From an uncultured Coriobacteriaceae bacterium (lineage in GTDB: Bacteria; Actinomycetota; Coriobacteriia; Coriobacteriales; Atopobiaceae): DNA of 34,340 nt. A program made the translations under genes and the position numbers. The notes under the pieces were generated by a model. That model made no database searches. It was not told the DNA's origin and was given only the letters and a program-made list of their open reading frames with translations. The stretch covers positions 1 to 34,340 of the forward strand of contig CACZCK010000026.1 in assembly GCA_902779675.1 (NCBI GenBank), given 5' to 3'. This document shows, one piece after another, positions 7,556-16,279 of this stretch; within the stretch, counting starts at the first letter, position 1; every line of letters begins with the position of its first letter.

Positions 7556-8518
7556 TCAGAGCATGTTGCGCAGCACCAGCTCGGCCTGCACGGTACGCAG
7601 CATGAGGAAGACGTCGTCCAGGCCCAGATGCCGTTCTTTCTCGTCGGGGCGCAGGGTGCCACGCCGGCGAGCCCAGTTCTCCAGCGTGTTGGGGAACGAC
7701 TCGCGGGGCAGCGCGCGGCCGTCCACATCGATGCGGCGGCAGATGTCGCGCGAGTCGATGATGGTGACCTTGCCTGCCTTGCGCGCCTCGGCGTAGCCGT
7801 CGAGGTGCAACATGAGCCAGGAGTCCTCGAAGGCGGCGTTGTGTGCCATGTACGGGATCTTGCAGAAGGCCTTGAGCAGTGCCTTCTGCACGCGCGTGTC
7901 GTCGCGGAAGGGTGTCTTGCCCTCCAGGTCGGACCAGGTAATCTGGTGGATGTCGGAGAGCGGCACGCCCTTGTCGCGATACAGCTCTGGAATGCCAAAG
8001 TAGGCGGTGTGACCCTCGCGGGGAATGGCATCGGGCGTGAGCTCCATGAAGGCGAGACCCAGGTTGATGATGTAGCCGCGGTCGGGGTAGCGGTCGGTGG
8101 TCTCGATGTCAAAGCCCATGACGGCGCCCTTGAACGGAGCCTCGGCCATGGCGATGCCCAGATCGCGCACGCCGGCACCGGCCGTACGGGCGACCTGCGT
8201 GTCGCGGCGGCGCTGCAGCTTGGCCACGGCGTGCACCAGGTCAGCGTCGGGGAGCTTGCGCTGCAGGTTGGATCCGTTGGTGTCGCGCAGGCGCTCGGCG
8301 CCGTAGGCGTCGCAGGTGGAGCGGTTGCGGTCCGCGAGCGCGCGCACCAGGTCGAAGGAGAAGGGCTCCTGCCCCGCGGGCGCCTCGAACCATGCGGTCA
8401 TGAGCAGCCCGATGGCCTCCTCGTTGCGGCGGCGCTCCTCGGTGAGGGTGACGTCGTCGGAGAAGAAGCCCGGCAGCGAGAACGCGTTGGCGAGTTCGAT
8501 GGCTTCGGCAAGGACCAT
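7556..8518 (-). CDS. DEDDh-type 3'-5' exonuclease (DnaQ/RNase T-like)
   Basis: This is a metal-dependent exonuclease of the DnaQ fold, 320 aa. The DEDDh residues are visible: D137 and E139 in GFDIETTD, D232 in AHNAAFEDSW, and H297 with D301 or D302 in RHLGLDD. The nuclease domain occupies about residues 130-312. The first ~130 residues are a charged region with no recognised domain, rich in Arg/Glu (LTEERRRNEE, AVAKLQRRRD). It is probably a stand-alone DNA or RNA trimming enzyme rather than the Pol III epsilon subunit; the substrate is not deducible. GAAGG lies upstream of the ATG. No operon partner is evident. Confidence 0.85.
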   Translation of the reverse strand: MVLAEAIELANAFSLPGFFSDDVTLTEERRRNEEAIGLLMTAWFEAPAGQEPFSFDLVRALADRNRSTCDAYGAERLRDTNGSNLQRKLPDADLVHAVAKLQRRRDTQVARTAGAGVRDLGIAMAEAPFKGAVMGFDIETTDRYPDRGYIINLGLAFMELTPDAIPREGHTAYFGIPELYRDKGVPLSDIHQITWSDLEGKTPFRDDTRVQKALLKAFCKIPYMAHNAAFEDSWLMLHLDGYAEARKAGKVTIIDSRDICRRIDVDGRALPRESFPNTLENWARRRGTLRPDEKERHLGLDDVFLMLRTVQAELVLRNML

Positions 8519-8614
8519 GGGTACCTTCTTGGGTTGGTGTCAGCAGGTGAAAAGCCTAGCACAAGCAGGTCTGCGGCACATCCGCTACCCAGCAACTTCT
8601 GTGCCGCGGGTGCG

Positions 8615-10762
8615 TCACGACTCCGAGGCCGCGGCGTCGTGGACGGCCTGCACGTCCTGCGGGTCGCCGAACACGTGGCGGTAGTAGTCGGTCGAGAGCA
8701 CTCCGTCACAGTAGCGGATCTTGTTGGCCACCGTGGTGTTCATGGCATCCACGTAGCCGTCGGGTACCTGTGCCCCCTCGACGGGAACGAAGGTGCCCGA
8801 ACCGCCCCAATAGGTGCCCAGGCTGGTACGCCAGTCGTAGTTGAGGTTGAACGCCAGCCCCTGCGTGTCCGGGTCGAGCACGTCGCGTCCGGGCAGCAGG
8901 CGCGAGTCCCAAGGCAGGCCAAAGAGGTTGCAGAGGGTGGGCAGCAGGTCGATGGACATGGTGGGGCTGTCCACGACGAGGTGAAGTCCCTGCTTGGGTA
9001 GCGACCCGCACCAGATGATGGGTCGATTGTGGTCGCGCTGGAAGACGTCGGTCACGTCGTAGCCATAGAGCTCGGAGAGGTAGGGGAGCTGCCCGATGGG
9101 GCCATCGTCGTCGAGGCCATAGGGAAAGTGGTCGGCCGAAATGACGATGACGGTCTTGCGGTAGATGTGCTCCTGCTTGAGGCGCTTGAGGAGGTACTCC
9201 ATGGCGCGATCGAGCTCGACGTTGGCGGCAAGATAGCCCTTCACGCGGTCGGAGTAGGGCAGGTCGGCCACGCGGTCCCAGTTCTTCTGGGACATGGCGT
9301 TGTCCCAGGGGTCGTAGTTGCTGTGGCCGCTCACGCTCATGTAGTACACGTTGAAGGGGCTGGACTTCCCGTAGAGGTTGTCGAAGGTGGCCGACATCAT
9401 CTCGAGGTCGCTCTGCGGCCATTGCCAGGTGACCCACTGCTCCATGCCGTTGCCGTAGCCCATGTAGCCGTTGTTGTAGCCAAGGTTGTTGTGCGTGGTG
9501 TCGCGTCCGTAGTAGGTGTAGGTGTTGTTGTGGAAGGCCCAGCCGTTGTAGCCTTCGCGGTTGAGCAGGTTGCCCAGCGTGAGGTAGTTGTTGTAGCCCG
9601 CAGTCTCGCGCACCGAGCTGCCCCCGTCGGTGGCGAGCAGGCCAAAGAGGTTGGCGCACTCGCCGCCTGTGGTCCCCGCGGTGTCGAACTGGTAGTAGTC
9701 GGTGAGCTGGATGCCGTACTTCCATAGGCTGTACAGCGTGGGGGTGATGTCGGGGCGAATGGCCTCGGCGCTGAAGGCCTCCGCCGAGACGAAGATCAGG
9801 TTGTACCCCTTGAAGAGGCCGGTATAGGCATTGGTGTGGCTGGGTTCGAGCGAGGCCACATAACGGTCGAGCTCTGCCCAGGTCGCGTTGTCGGTGTTTT
9901 GGGCAAGCTCCTCGAAGTCGAGGTCGAGGGTGGCGGGCTCGGGTACGAAGGGCTCCTCGGCCTCCTCGTCAGCCTGTACGGGCGCGGTATCGGGTGAGGG
10001 GTCCTCGCTGGCTGGCGTGCGCTTCGACGGTCCATCCGAAGGCTCGTCGACCTGGAAGCCACCCTGTGTGCCCAGGAGTGCCTCTTGGGCCTCCTTGCGC
10101 AGACCAGTGAGCAGTCCAAATGCGGGGACGCCGTTCTCGAAGGTGTAGCGGGTGGCGTAGACGTCACCAAGAGGGCCCAGACAGGCAAGCAAAAAGAGCG
10201 CCGCAAGGTGGGTACCGGCGACCTGGCAGCCGCGCAGGATGCGCGAGGTGCTGTCGTCGCGCTCGGCAGGGTCCATCGCTCGGACGATGCCAAAGAAGGC
10301 GTAGAGGCAGGCGGGAAGCAGAAATGCGACCAGATGGACAATCCCGTCGGGCGAGAGCACCAAGGCGCTCGCCTCGCCACCAAACTGGTTGACCACGCCA
10401 CCTGCACCGGCTGCGACCGTGATGGGATCGTAGAAGAGCTTGAACTGCCGGTACACGAAGTACTCGACGCAGAAGAGCACGCCGAGCGTCAGCAGGACGA
10501 CAAGGCGAGCAATGCGGTTGGCGCGAGGGTTGTCGGAGAGCGCGCAGCACAGCTGGAGGAGCTGCCCCAGCGAGGCCGAGAACAGAAGGATGGGCACCAC
10601 GGCGGGCCAGAGGCTGCCTGTGGTGGAGAGCTTGAAGGCGAGCTCGAGATAGGCGAGGGCAATGGGCAGGCACCACTGCCAGAGGATGGGCCGCCAGCTT
10701 CGGGTCGCGCCGGTCGATGGGTGTTGCGAGGTCAAGAAGGGCTCTTTCGTCCGTCGTTGCAA
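8615..10762 (-). CDS. LtaS-like membrane sulfatase / phosphoglycerol transferase
   Basis: This is a polytopic membrane enzyme with an extracellular alkaline-phosphatase-fold domain, 715 aa. Five probable spans lie near residues 29-48, 50-72, 84-105, 137-160 and 184-200. An acidic Pro/Ser-rich linker (about 235-280) follows, then the sulfatase domain from NLIFVSAEAFS (metal Glu about 328). The likely nucleophile Thr is in AGTTGGE (about 364-365), followed by SVSGHSNY (His about 480) and ISADHFPYG (Asp/His about 544-545). Such enzymes polymerise or decorate lipoteichoic acid or other glycerol-phosphate glycolipids. The start is uncertain: TTG at 10762 has a weak ribosome site, and TTG at 10735 is an alternative. 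It is divergent from galK. Confidence 0.85.
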   Translation of the reverse strand: MQRRTKEPFLTSQHPSTGATRSWRPILWQWCLPIALAYLELAFKLSTTGSLWPAVVPILLFSASLGQLLQLCCALSDNPRANRIARLVVLLTLGVLFCVEYFVYRQFKLFYDPITVAAGAGGVVNQFGGEASALVLSPDGIVHLVAFLLPACLYAFFGIVRAMDPAERDDSTSRILRGCQVAGTHLAALFLLACLGPLGDVYATRYTFENGVPAFGLLTGLRKEAQEALLGTQGGFQVDEPSDGPSKRTPASEDPSPDTAPVQADEEAEEPFVPEPATLDLDFEELAQNTDNATWAELDRYVASLEPSHTNAYTGLFKGYNLIFVSAEAFSAEAIRPDITPTLYSLWKYGIQLTDYYQFDTAGTTGGECANLFGLLATDGGSSVRETAGYNNYLTLGNLLNREGYNGWAFHNNTYTYYGRDTTHNNLGYNNGYMGYGNGMEQWVTWQWPQSDLEMMSATFDNLYGKSSPFNVYYMSVSGHSNYDPWDNAMSQKNWDRVADLPYSDRVKGYLAANVELDRAMEYLLKRLKQEHIYRKTVIVISADHFPYGLDDDGPIGQLPYLSELYGYDVTDVFQRDHNRPIIWCGSLPKQGLHLVVDSPTMSIDLLPTLCNLFGLPWDSRLLPGRDVLDPDTQGLAFNLNYDWRTSLGTYWGGSGTFVPVEGAQVPDGYVDAMNTTVANKIRYCDGVLSTDYYRHVFGDPQDVQAVHDAAASES

Positions 10763-10862
10763 GGGTTCTTATGATAGCGCGTCGCACCGCAGGTGATGTG
10801 GGGTGCAGCGAGCCGCTTTGGGTGCACGAGGCTCACCTCCCCGATGACCACGTACGTCCTGC

Positions 10863-10885
10863 GCGCAGCAGGCGTGCGCCTTGCT
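10863..10885. other. Small hairpin between the sulfatase and galK
   Basis: GCAGCA-GGC (10863-10871) pairs with GCC-T-TGCTGC (10876-10885), nine pairs with one bulged T and a GTGC loop. It sits in the 270-base divergent spacer, upstream of the galK promoter. Its role is unclear; it may be a regulator site or nothing. Confidence 0.3.
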
Positions 10886-10925
10886 GCCTGGGACGGATGC
10901 AGAAGATGAAACGCGCCTACGGCAT

Positions 10926-10955
10926 TTGGAAGGCGGCGCGATGCACGCAGATACT
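10926..10955 (+). promoter_or_regulatory. Candidate promoter of galK-galT
   Basis: TTGGAA (10926-10931) and GATACT (10950-10955) are separated by 18 bp, each with four of six consensus matches. An overlapping TAGAAT (10955-10960) could be an alternative -10. The leader would be about 70 bases. Confidence 0.45.
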
Positions 10956-11032
10956 AGAATGAATGAGAACCTAAAGAGAGGCAGCCGGCCAGACCAGATG
11001 CAGGGTCGCAACAAGGAAAGGCGGAAGTGGTC

Positions 11033-12217
11033 ATGGTAGCAACAGACGATGAGCTGCGCGACGTGTTTGCCGAGCGCTTCGGCGTCCAGCCGACGGTCCT
11101 GGTGGTGTCGCCCGGGCGTACCGAGATCGCCGGCAACCACACCGATCACGAGGGCGGGCACGTGATTGCCGCCGCCGTTGACCGTGCAGTGCGCGGGCTT
11201 GCCGCACCTAACGGCACCGAGGCCATCCGCCTGCTCTCCCTGGGCTTCGGCGAGGTGGAGGTCACGCTGGACGACCTGTCTGCCCGAGAGGAGGAGCGCA
11301 ACACCACCGCGGCCCTTGTGCGGGGCATGGCGGCGCTCTTCGCCGAGCGCGGCCTTGAGCCGGCGGGCTTCGACATGGCCTGCAAGAGCGACGTGCTGGG
11401 AGGCTCGGGTCTCTCCTCGTCTGCCGCCTTCGAGCTCGAGCTGGGTCAGGCGATGAACGCCCTCTGGGCGGACGGAGCGCTCGCCGCCGACGAGCTGGCC
11501 ATGATGGCCCAGCGCTGCGAGCGCGAGTGGTTTGGCAAGCCCTGCGGCCTCATGGATCAGGCAGCCGCGGCGCTCGGCGGCATCCAGCACATGGACTTCT
11601 CCCAGCCTGGCGTGCTTGCGGCTAGCTCCCTGGACTTCGACTTCGGCGAGGCGGGCTATGCCATCTGCATCGTGGCCGTGGGTGCCGACCACGCCGCCAA
11701 CACCGACGACTATGCGGCAGTGCCAGCCGAGATGCAGGCTGTGGCGCGCGAGCTCGGTGCGCAGATCCTCTCCGAGGTGGGCGAGGACGACGTCATCGCC
11801 GCGCTTCCGCGCCTGCGTAAGGCCCTCGGCGACCGTGCGGCCCTGCGCGCGCTGCACTACTTCCGTGAGGAGCGCCTTGTGGCGGAGCGGATGGAGGCCC
11901 TGCGCGCGGGCGACGTGGACCGCTTCCTCGAGCTTACGCGCCTCTCGGGGGCTAGTTCGGCTATGTATCTGCAGAACGTGAGCGTGGGCGGCGCGTCCGA
12001 CCAGCCCTCTATGCTGGCCATCGCCCTGGCCGACGAGCTGCTCGCCGGCCGTGGCGCGGTGCGCGTGCACGGCGGTGGATTTGGGGGCACCATCCAGGCC
12101 TTCGTGCCGCTCGACGCGGTGAAGGGCTTCGCCGCCGACATGGACGCCGTCTTTGGCGAAGGTGCCTGCGGCGTGTACAACGTCGACCACGAGGGAGCGA
12201 GGTTCCAGTGGCTGTAG
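11033..12217 (+). CDS. galK: Galactokinase
   Basis: GalK phosphorylates alpha-D-galactose to galactose-1-phosphate with ATP, the first Leloir step. It is a GHMP kinase of 394 aa. Motif 1 is GRTEIAGNHTDHEGG near residues 28-42 (sugar binding). Motif 2 is GGSGLSSSAA near 123-132 (phosphate loop), with the catalytic Asp in GLMDQ (about 175). Motif 3, VHGGGFGGT, is near the C-terminus. The ATG at 11033 is preferred to an in-frame GTG six bases earlier. GGAAAGGCGGAAG lies just upstream. The 3' end overlaps galT by 10 bases, so the two are translationally coupled. No galE, galM or galactose permease is in the window. Confidence 0.96.
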   Translation: MVATDDELRDVFAERFGVQPTVLVVSPGRTEIAGNHTDHEGGHVIAAAVDRAVRGLAAPNGTEAIRLLSLGFGEVEVTLDDLSAREEERNTTAALVRGMAALFAERGLEPAGFDMACKSDVLGGSGLSSSAAFELELGQAMNALWADGALAADELAMMAQRCEREWFGKPCGLMDQAAAALGGIQHMDFSQPGVLAASSLDFDFGEAGYAICIVAVGADHAANTDDYAAVPAEMQAVARELGAQILSEVGEDDVIAALPRLRKALGDRAALRALHYFREERLVAERMEALRAGDVDRFLELTRLSGASSAMYLQNVSVGGASDQPSMLAIALADELLAGRGAVRVHGGGFGGTIQAFVPLDAVKGFAADMDAVFGEGACGVYNVDHEGARFQWL

Positions 12218-13626
12218 GGTCTGACACGAGCATCGCCGTCGCGCGTCTGGCGGCATATGCGTTGGAGCGTGGCATCATCGAGGCGGAGGACCGCGTCTGG
12301 GCGTGCAACCGGCTGATGGAGTGCGTGGGCCTGTACGGGCCCGCCCCCGCCGAGACCGCCCTGCCTGAGGGCTATGACTTCGAGGCCGATCTGGCCGCTC
12401 TCGCCGACGCGGGCGTGGTGGCAGGCCTTGCGGAGGACTCCGCTACGGGCCGCGACCGCCTGGCGATGCGCCTCATGGGAGCCGTCATGGCGCGCCCGTC
12501 CGAGATCGCGGCGCACTTTGGGGCGCTGACTGCCGAGGGTGGCCCCCAGGCGGCCACCAACTGGTTCTATCGCCTCTGCTGCGACGTGGACTACGTGCGC
12601 GAGAGCGCCATCGCGCGCAACGTGGCTTGGACCACCGACACGCGCTGGGGCGAGCTGGAGATCACCATCAACAAGTCAAAGCCCGAGAAGGACCCACGCG
12701 ACATCGCCGCGGCGGGCGCCGCGCCGGCGGGGGAGGCCTACCCGTCCTGCCAGCTCTGCGTGCAGAACGAGGGCTACTCCGGGCGCCCGGCGGCCGATCC
12801 GCATGGCACCCATCCGGCGCGCCAGAACCTGCGCATCGTGCCCATCGAGTTGGGCGGCGAGCGCTGGGGATTCCAGTACAGCCCCTATGCGTACTTCGAG
12901 GAGCATTGCATCGCGATGAGCGCGGAGCACCGGCCTATGCACGTGGACCGTGCGAGCATCGGCTGCCTGCTGGACTTCGTGGACACCTTCCCGCACTACC
13001 TCGTGGGCTCCAACGCCGACCTGCCCATCGTGGGAGGCTCTATCCTGTCGCACGACCACTTCCAGGGTGGCAGGCACGAGTTCCCCATGACCAGGGCGCG
13101 TATCGTGCAGCCCGTGCGCCTCGCTGCCTTCCCTGGCGTGGAAGCGGGCGTGCTGGAGTGGCCGCTCACGGTGCTGCGCCTCGCCTGCGAGGACCGTGGG
13201 TCGTTGCTCGAGGCGGCGGTCTACGTACTGGACGCCTGGCGTGCGTGGAGCGACCCGTCGGTGGGCGTTGTGGCCGTGAGCCCCGATGGCACCCCGCACA
13301 ACACGGTGACGCCCATCTGTCGCATGCGCGACGGGCGCTACGAGCTCGACCTCGCCCTGCGCTGCAACGTCACGACCGACGAGCATCCGCTGGGCGTCTT
13401 CCACCCGCACGAGGACAAGTGGCACGTCAAGAAGGAGAACATCGGCCTCATCGAGGTCATGGGCCTGGCCATCCTGCCTCCGCGCCTCGAGGCCGAGATG
13501 GAGGCGGGCCGCCTGACGCGCGATGAGATCGGCCGCGTGTTTGGTGGCGTGCTCGAGGACGCGGGCGTCTTCAAGTGGGATGACGAGGGCCGCGCGGCGC
13601 TCGCCCGCTTCCTGCAGAGCCTATAG
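12208..13626 (+). CDS. galT: UDP-glucose-hexose-1-phosphate uridylyltransferase, class II
   Basis: GalT swaps galactose-1-phosphate with UDP-glucose, giving UDP-galactose and glucose-1-phosphate. At 472 aa it is the long, Bacillus/Lactobacillus-type (GalT class II) enzyme rather than the ~350-aa class I form. Diagnostic stretches include NWFYRLCCDVDYVR near 118-131, a CQLC pair near 181-184, ENIGLIEVMGLAILPPRL, and the active-site motif SHDHFQGG near 281-288, where the nucleophilic histidine lies. The GTG start lies inside the last codons of galK. It is followed about 25 bases later by a 10-bp hairpin. Confidence 0.95.
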   Translation: MAVGSDTSIAVARLAAYALERGIIEAEDRVWACNRLMECVGLYGPAPAETALPEGYDFEADLAALADAGVVAGLAEDSATGRDRLAMRLMGAVMARPSEIAAHFGALTAEGGPQAATNWFYRLCCDVDYVRESAIARNVAWTTDTRWGELEITINKSKPEKDPRDIAAAGAAPAGEAYPSCQLCVQNEGYSGRPAADPHGTHPARQNLRIVPIELGGERWGFQYSPYAYFEEHCIAMSAEHRPMHVDRASIGCLLDFVDTFPHYLVGSNADLPIVGGSILSHDHFQGGRHEFPMTRARIVQPVRLAAFPGVEAGVLEWPLTVLRLACEDRGSLLEAAVYVLDAWRAWSDPSVGVVAVSPDGTPHNTVTPICRMRDGRYELDLALRCNVTTDEHPLGVFHPHEDKWHVKKENIGLIEVMGLAILPPRLEAEMEAGRLTRDEIGRVFGGVLEDAGVFKWDDEGRAALARFLQSL

Positions 13627-13650
13627 GCATATCGGCATCGCTGGCACCTC

Positions 13651-13681
13651 TTGGGCCGAGGGGAGTGGTCTCTCGGCCCAA
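13651..13681 (+). terminator. Hairpin after galT (terminator without T-tract)
   Basis: TTGGGCCGAG (13651-13660) pairs perfectly with CTCGGCCCAA (13672-13681) around an 11-base loop. No run of T follows, so it may be a weak or Rho-assisted terminator, or an mRNA 3'-end stabiliser. Confidence 0.55.
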
Positions 13682-13815
13682 TGCATGGGCCAAGGGTGTC
13701 CTGCCGCGCGCTAGGCGCGATGCACCTGCTTGACGTGGCACATGTACCACGTCTGCCAGCCGTTCGGGTACACTGGTCACTCGTCTTGTCCCTGATCCGA
13801 CGGGAGTGACCAACG

Positions 13816-14073
13816 ATGGGCAACGATTGGAACTCGTTCATGCAGAGCAAGCCGGTGAGGGTCTTGCTGTACGGCCTGTGCGTGGTATGCTGCGCGTTCT
13901 ATGCGCTCGGCGCGGTGATGGACCTGGTCTCGCCAAGCGAGGCCACTGTCATGCTTGCGCAGACCATGGGGCAGACCGGCTTCGTGATCATGACGGTGGT
14001 GCGCTTTTTGGTGTGCGTCTGGGCGGCTGTCGCCTTCGGACGCCTCGTCGTCAAGACGATCAAGGAGCAATAA
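13816..14073 (+). CDS. Small membrane protein of unknown function (85 aa)
   Basis: This is a short protein with two clear membrane spans, about residues 14-36 (VRVLLYGLCVVCCAFYALGAV) and 54-76 (TGFVIMTVVRFLVCVWAAVAF). A short loop lies between them, and the tail is basic (RLVVKTIKEQ). GGGAGTGA is about eight bases upstream of the ATG. Family is not recognised. It has its own intergenic space on both sides and so is probably monocistronic. A TACACT -10-like box (13769-13774) lies upstream, without a convincing -35. Confidence 0.7.
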   Translation: MGNDWNSFMQSKPVRVLLYGLCVVCCAFYALGAVMDLVSPSEATVMLAQTMGQTGFVIMTVVRFLVCVWAAVAFGRLVVKTIKEQ

Positions 14074-14157
14074 CCTGCGCTGCCTCAGGCGCTCTGGGTG
14101 GGTGTCTTTTCGACATGCGGGCATTCTTGGCTTTTTGAGCCGCTATTATGTCGGGTT

Positions 14158-14186
14158 TTGTTGCCCTTCGCTATTTGTCGTAGAAT
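14158..14186 (+). promoter_or_regulatory. Promoter of degV
   Basis: TTGTTG (14158-14163) and TAGAAT (14181-14186) are separated by 17 bp. The -10 matches the consensus at five of six positions. The inferred leader before the degV ATG is about 67 bases. Confidence 0.55.
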
Positions 14187-14259
14187 CTGCTGCGATGGGC
14201 ATGTGGCTCGCCGCTGTTTGCCCACTCGAGCAAGGCCGACGTCTACGAAAGGTTTCGAC

Positions 14260-15105
14260 ATGGCCGTACGCATCATCACCGACTCCGGCTCGGACATCCT
14301 TCCGGGCGAGATGGAGGGGCTGATCGTCCTTCCGCTTACCATTGCTTTTGGCAACGACGTCTACCACGACGGCGTCGACCTCAGCCACGAGCAGTTCTAT
14401 AACCTGCTGGTCGAGAGCAGCGAGAACCCCACGACTGGTCAGGTGCCGCCCTTCCGCTACAAGCAGGCCTTCGACGAGGTCGTGGCAGCGGGCGACGAGG
14501 CCGTAGTCATTACCATCTCCTCAGGCGTCTCGGGCACCTGGGAGAGCGCCTGCAGCGCGGCGGCCGAGTACCCCGACCGCATTCACGTGGTCGACAGCCT
14601 GCACGTGAGCGTGGGCATCCGCGTTCTGGTGGAGATAGCGCTCAAGATGGCGGCCGAGGGAGCGACGGTCGAGCAGATTGTCGCAGAGCTCGAGGCGAGC
14701 AAGGGCAAGGTCCACTTCTTGGCACTGCTCGATACCCTCGAGTACCTGCGTCGCGGTGGCCGCATCTCCAACGTGAGCGCCGCTCTGGGCACCATCCTGG
14801 CCATCAAGCCCGTGGTCACCTGCACCGACGGCAAGATCGTGGTCATGGAGAAGGCCCGCGGCCTCAAGAACGGCCGCACGACCATTGCCGACCTCATCCG
14901 CAAGGATGGCGGGTTCGACTTCGATCGGCCCCTGAGCATCGGGTACACCGGCAATTCCGAAAAGCCGGTGCGTCAGTTCTTGGACAGCTGCCGCGACCTG
15001 TGGGAGGGCAAGGGCGAGGTTCCCATCTCGTCCATCGGCGCCACCATCGGCACGCATGCCGGCCCCGGCGGCTTCTTGCTGGCCTACTTTGGCAAGGAGG
15101 CCTAG
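14260..15105 (+). CDS. DegV family fatty-acid-binding protein
   Basis: DegV/FakB-type proteins bind a fatty acid and, in the known systems, present it to the kinase FakA for phosphorylation and entry into phospholipids. The product is 281 aa, the family length. It starts AVRIITDSGSDI (DegV N-terminal motif TDSxSD), has ITISSGVSGTWESA near residues 86-99 (ligand-binding Ser), LDTLEYLRRGGRIS near 160-173, and ends in SSIGATIGTHAGPGGFLLAYFG, the conserved His/Gly region. The open frame extends upstream, but the ATG at 14260 has GAAAGG in range and the homologous start. No FakA gene lies in the window. Terminated at 15128. Confidence 0.92.
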   Translation: MAVRIITDSGSDILPGEMEGLIVLPLTIAFGNDVYHDGVDLSHEQFYNLLVESSENPTTGQVPPFRYKQAFDEVVAAGDEAVVITISSGVSGTWESACSAAAEYPDRIHVVDSLHVSVGIRVLVEIALKMAAEGATVEQIVAELEASKGKVHFLALLDTLEYLRRGGRISNVSAALGTILAIKPVVTCTDGKIVVMEKARGLKNGRTTIADLIRKDGGFDFDRPLSIGYTGNSEKPVRQFLDSCRDLWEGKGEVPISSIGATIGTHAGPGGFLLAYFGKEA

Positions 15106-15127
15106 GCTCATAGCACGCTTCGAAACA

Positions 15128-15162
15128 AAAGGCGCGTCGTCTGGTAAGGATGACGCGCCTTT
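15128..15162. terminator. Terminator after degV
   Basis: AAAGGCGCGTC (15128-15138) pairs perfectly with GACGCGCCTTT (15152-15162). The arms provide A- and T-runs, so it can work on either strand. It lies 22 bases after the degV stop. Confidence 0.8.
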
Positions 15163-15209
15163 GGCATCGTGGGGCAAACGTTTCTCGTTGGAGGCCGAAG
15201 GGAGGGGCC

Positions 15210-15773
15210 ATGAGGTTGTTCGTTGCAGCCGACCTGCCCGTGCAGGTGCACGAGGCGCTGTGCGAGACGTCGGCGGCCCTGCGCGAGCTGGTGCACGGTC
15301 GCTACGTAGCGCCTGACAGCTTTCACCTGACGCTGGCGTTTTTGGGGGAGGTTCCCGGCAGCCAGCTCGACGACGCCATTGCGGCACTGGAGGAGGCATG
15401 CCTGGGACAGGGTCCCATCGAGGTTGCGCTGGGGCCGCTGGGCTCGTTTGGGCGCGCCCGCAGGGCCACCCTGTGGCAGGGGCTCGCTCGTGGCGTAGAC
15501 GAGCTCGCCGGGCTCGCTGGCGACGTCCGAGAGTGCCTTGCCGAGCGTGGGCTGGCATACGACGCCACCCTGTTCGTGCCTCACGTTACCCTCATGCGCG
15601 CGGCGGACCTCTCGGCGGGGACCCTGCCCATGCCGCAGGTCGCAAAGGGTGCCATCGAGACCGTCACGCTCTACCGCTCGGATCTTTCGGGAGAACGGCC
15701 GCGCTACGAGGCGCTGCACGTCGTGAGGCTGCAGGCGCCACCAGACCAAGACTGGGAGGGGAACCTGTCATGA
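15210..15773 (+). CDS. thpR: RNA 2',3'-cyclic phosphodiesterase (2'-5' RNA ligase family)
   Basis: This is a LigT/ThpR-type 2H phosphoesterase, 187 aa. Known members hydrolyse RNA 2',3'-cyclic phosphates and can ligate 2'-5' ends. Both HxT motifs are present: FHLTLAFLG (about residues 38-46) and FVPHVTLMR (about 121-129). The first residues, MRLFVAADLP, are typical (R-x-F-x-A). The ATG at 15210 has GGAGGGG just before it, which excludes an in-frame start 20 codons earlier. The TGA stop overlaps the next ATG (ATGA), so it is translationally coupled to a methionine-sulfoxide reductase. Confidence 0.92.
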   Translation: MRLFVAADLPVQVHEALCETSAALRELVHGRYVAPDSFHLTLAFLGEVPGSQLDDAIAALEEACLGQGPIEVALGPLGSFGRARRATLWQGLARGVDELAGLAGDVRECLAERGLAYDATLFVPHVTLMRAADLSAGTLPMPQVAKGAIETVTLYRSDLSGERPRYEALHVVRLQAPPDQDWEGNLS

Positions 15774-16234
15774 CGACTGTCGACTACGACCTGCTCGCAC
15801 GCCAACTGGCGTCGCTTGGCGAGGGAGAGACGCAGGTGGTGTCCGTGCTGGCCAACGCATCGGCTCTCATTGCCGAGGCGCTGCCCGATGTAAGCTGGGT
15901 CGGGTTCTACCTGGAGCGTGGGGGAGAGCTGGTGTTAGGGCCGTTCCAAGGCAAGGTCGCCTGCATGCACATCGGATGGGGCAAGGGCGTGTGCGGTACC
16001 GCCGCGGCGCTCGACCAGACCCAGCTGGTGCCCGACGTGCACGCCTTTCCCGGGCACATTGCCTGCGACAGCGCCTCCAACAGCGAGGTGGTCGTACCCA
16101 TTCATGCAGGCGATGGGGTGTGGGGCGTGCTCGACCTCGACAGCACCTCGCTGGCACGCTTCGACGAGACGGACGCAAGGGGGCTCGAAGGCGTGGTCGC
16201 CGTCTTCGAGGAGCTGCTGCCGCAGCTTTCCTAG
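15770..16234 (+). CDS. msrC: Free methionine-(R)-sulfoxide reductase (GAF domain)
   Basis: fRMsr reduces the R-epimer of free methionine sulfoxide to methionine in the cytoplasm, using thioredoxin-type reductants. It is a single GAF domain of 154 aa. Three conserved cysteines are seen in their family contexts: C65 in FQGKVACMHI, C75 in GKGVCGTAA and C99 in FPGHIACDSASNSE. The C-terminal strand GVLDLDSTSLARFDETD completes the fold. Start ATG overlaps the thpR stop. The pairing of RNA-end repair with methionine repair suggests co-expression, possibly under oxidative stress. Confidence 0.93.
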   Translation: MTTVDYDLLARQLASLGEGETQVVSVLANASALIAEALPDVSWVGFYLERGGELVLGPFQGKVACMHIGWGKGVCGTAAALDQTQLVPDVHAFPGHIACDSASNSEVVVPIHAGDGVWGVLDLDSTSLARFDETDARGLEGVVAVFEELLPQLS

Positions 16235-16279
16235 GTGGGCCTGCGGGTAGTGCCAGCTGTCCGGCTGGGACTGTGCACG

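Noticed and set aside
7520..9001. A 493-codon plus-strand frame over the exonuclease and sulfatase genes
   Set aside because: Antisense shadow with no ribosome site; the minus-strand genes show catalytic motifs and explain the region.
10769..12256. A 495-codon minus-strand frame opposite galK
   Set aside because: Antisense to GalK motifs; no start signal and a composition typical of shadows.
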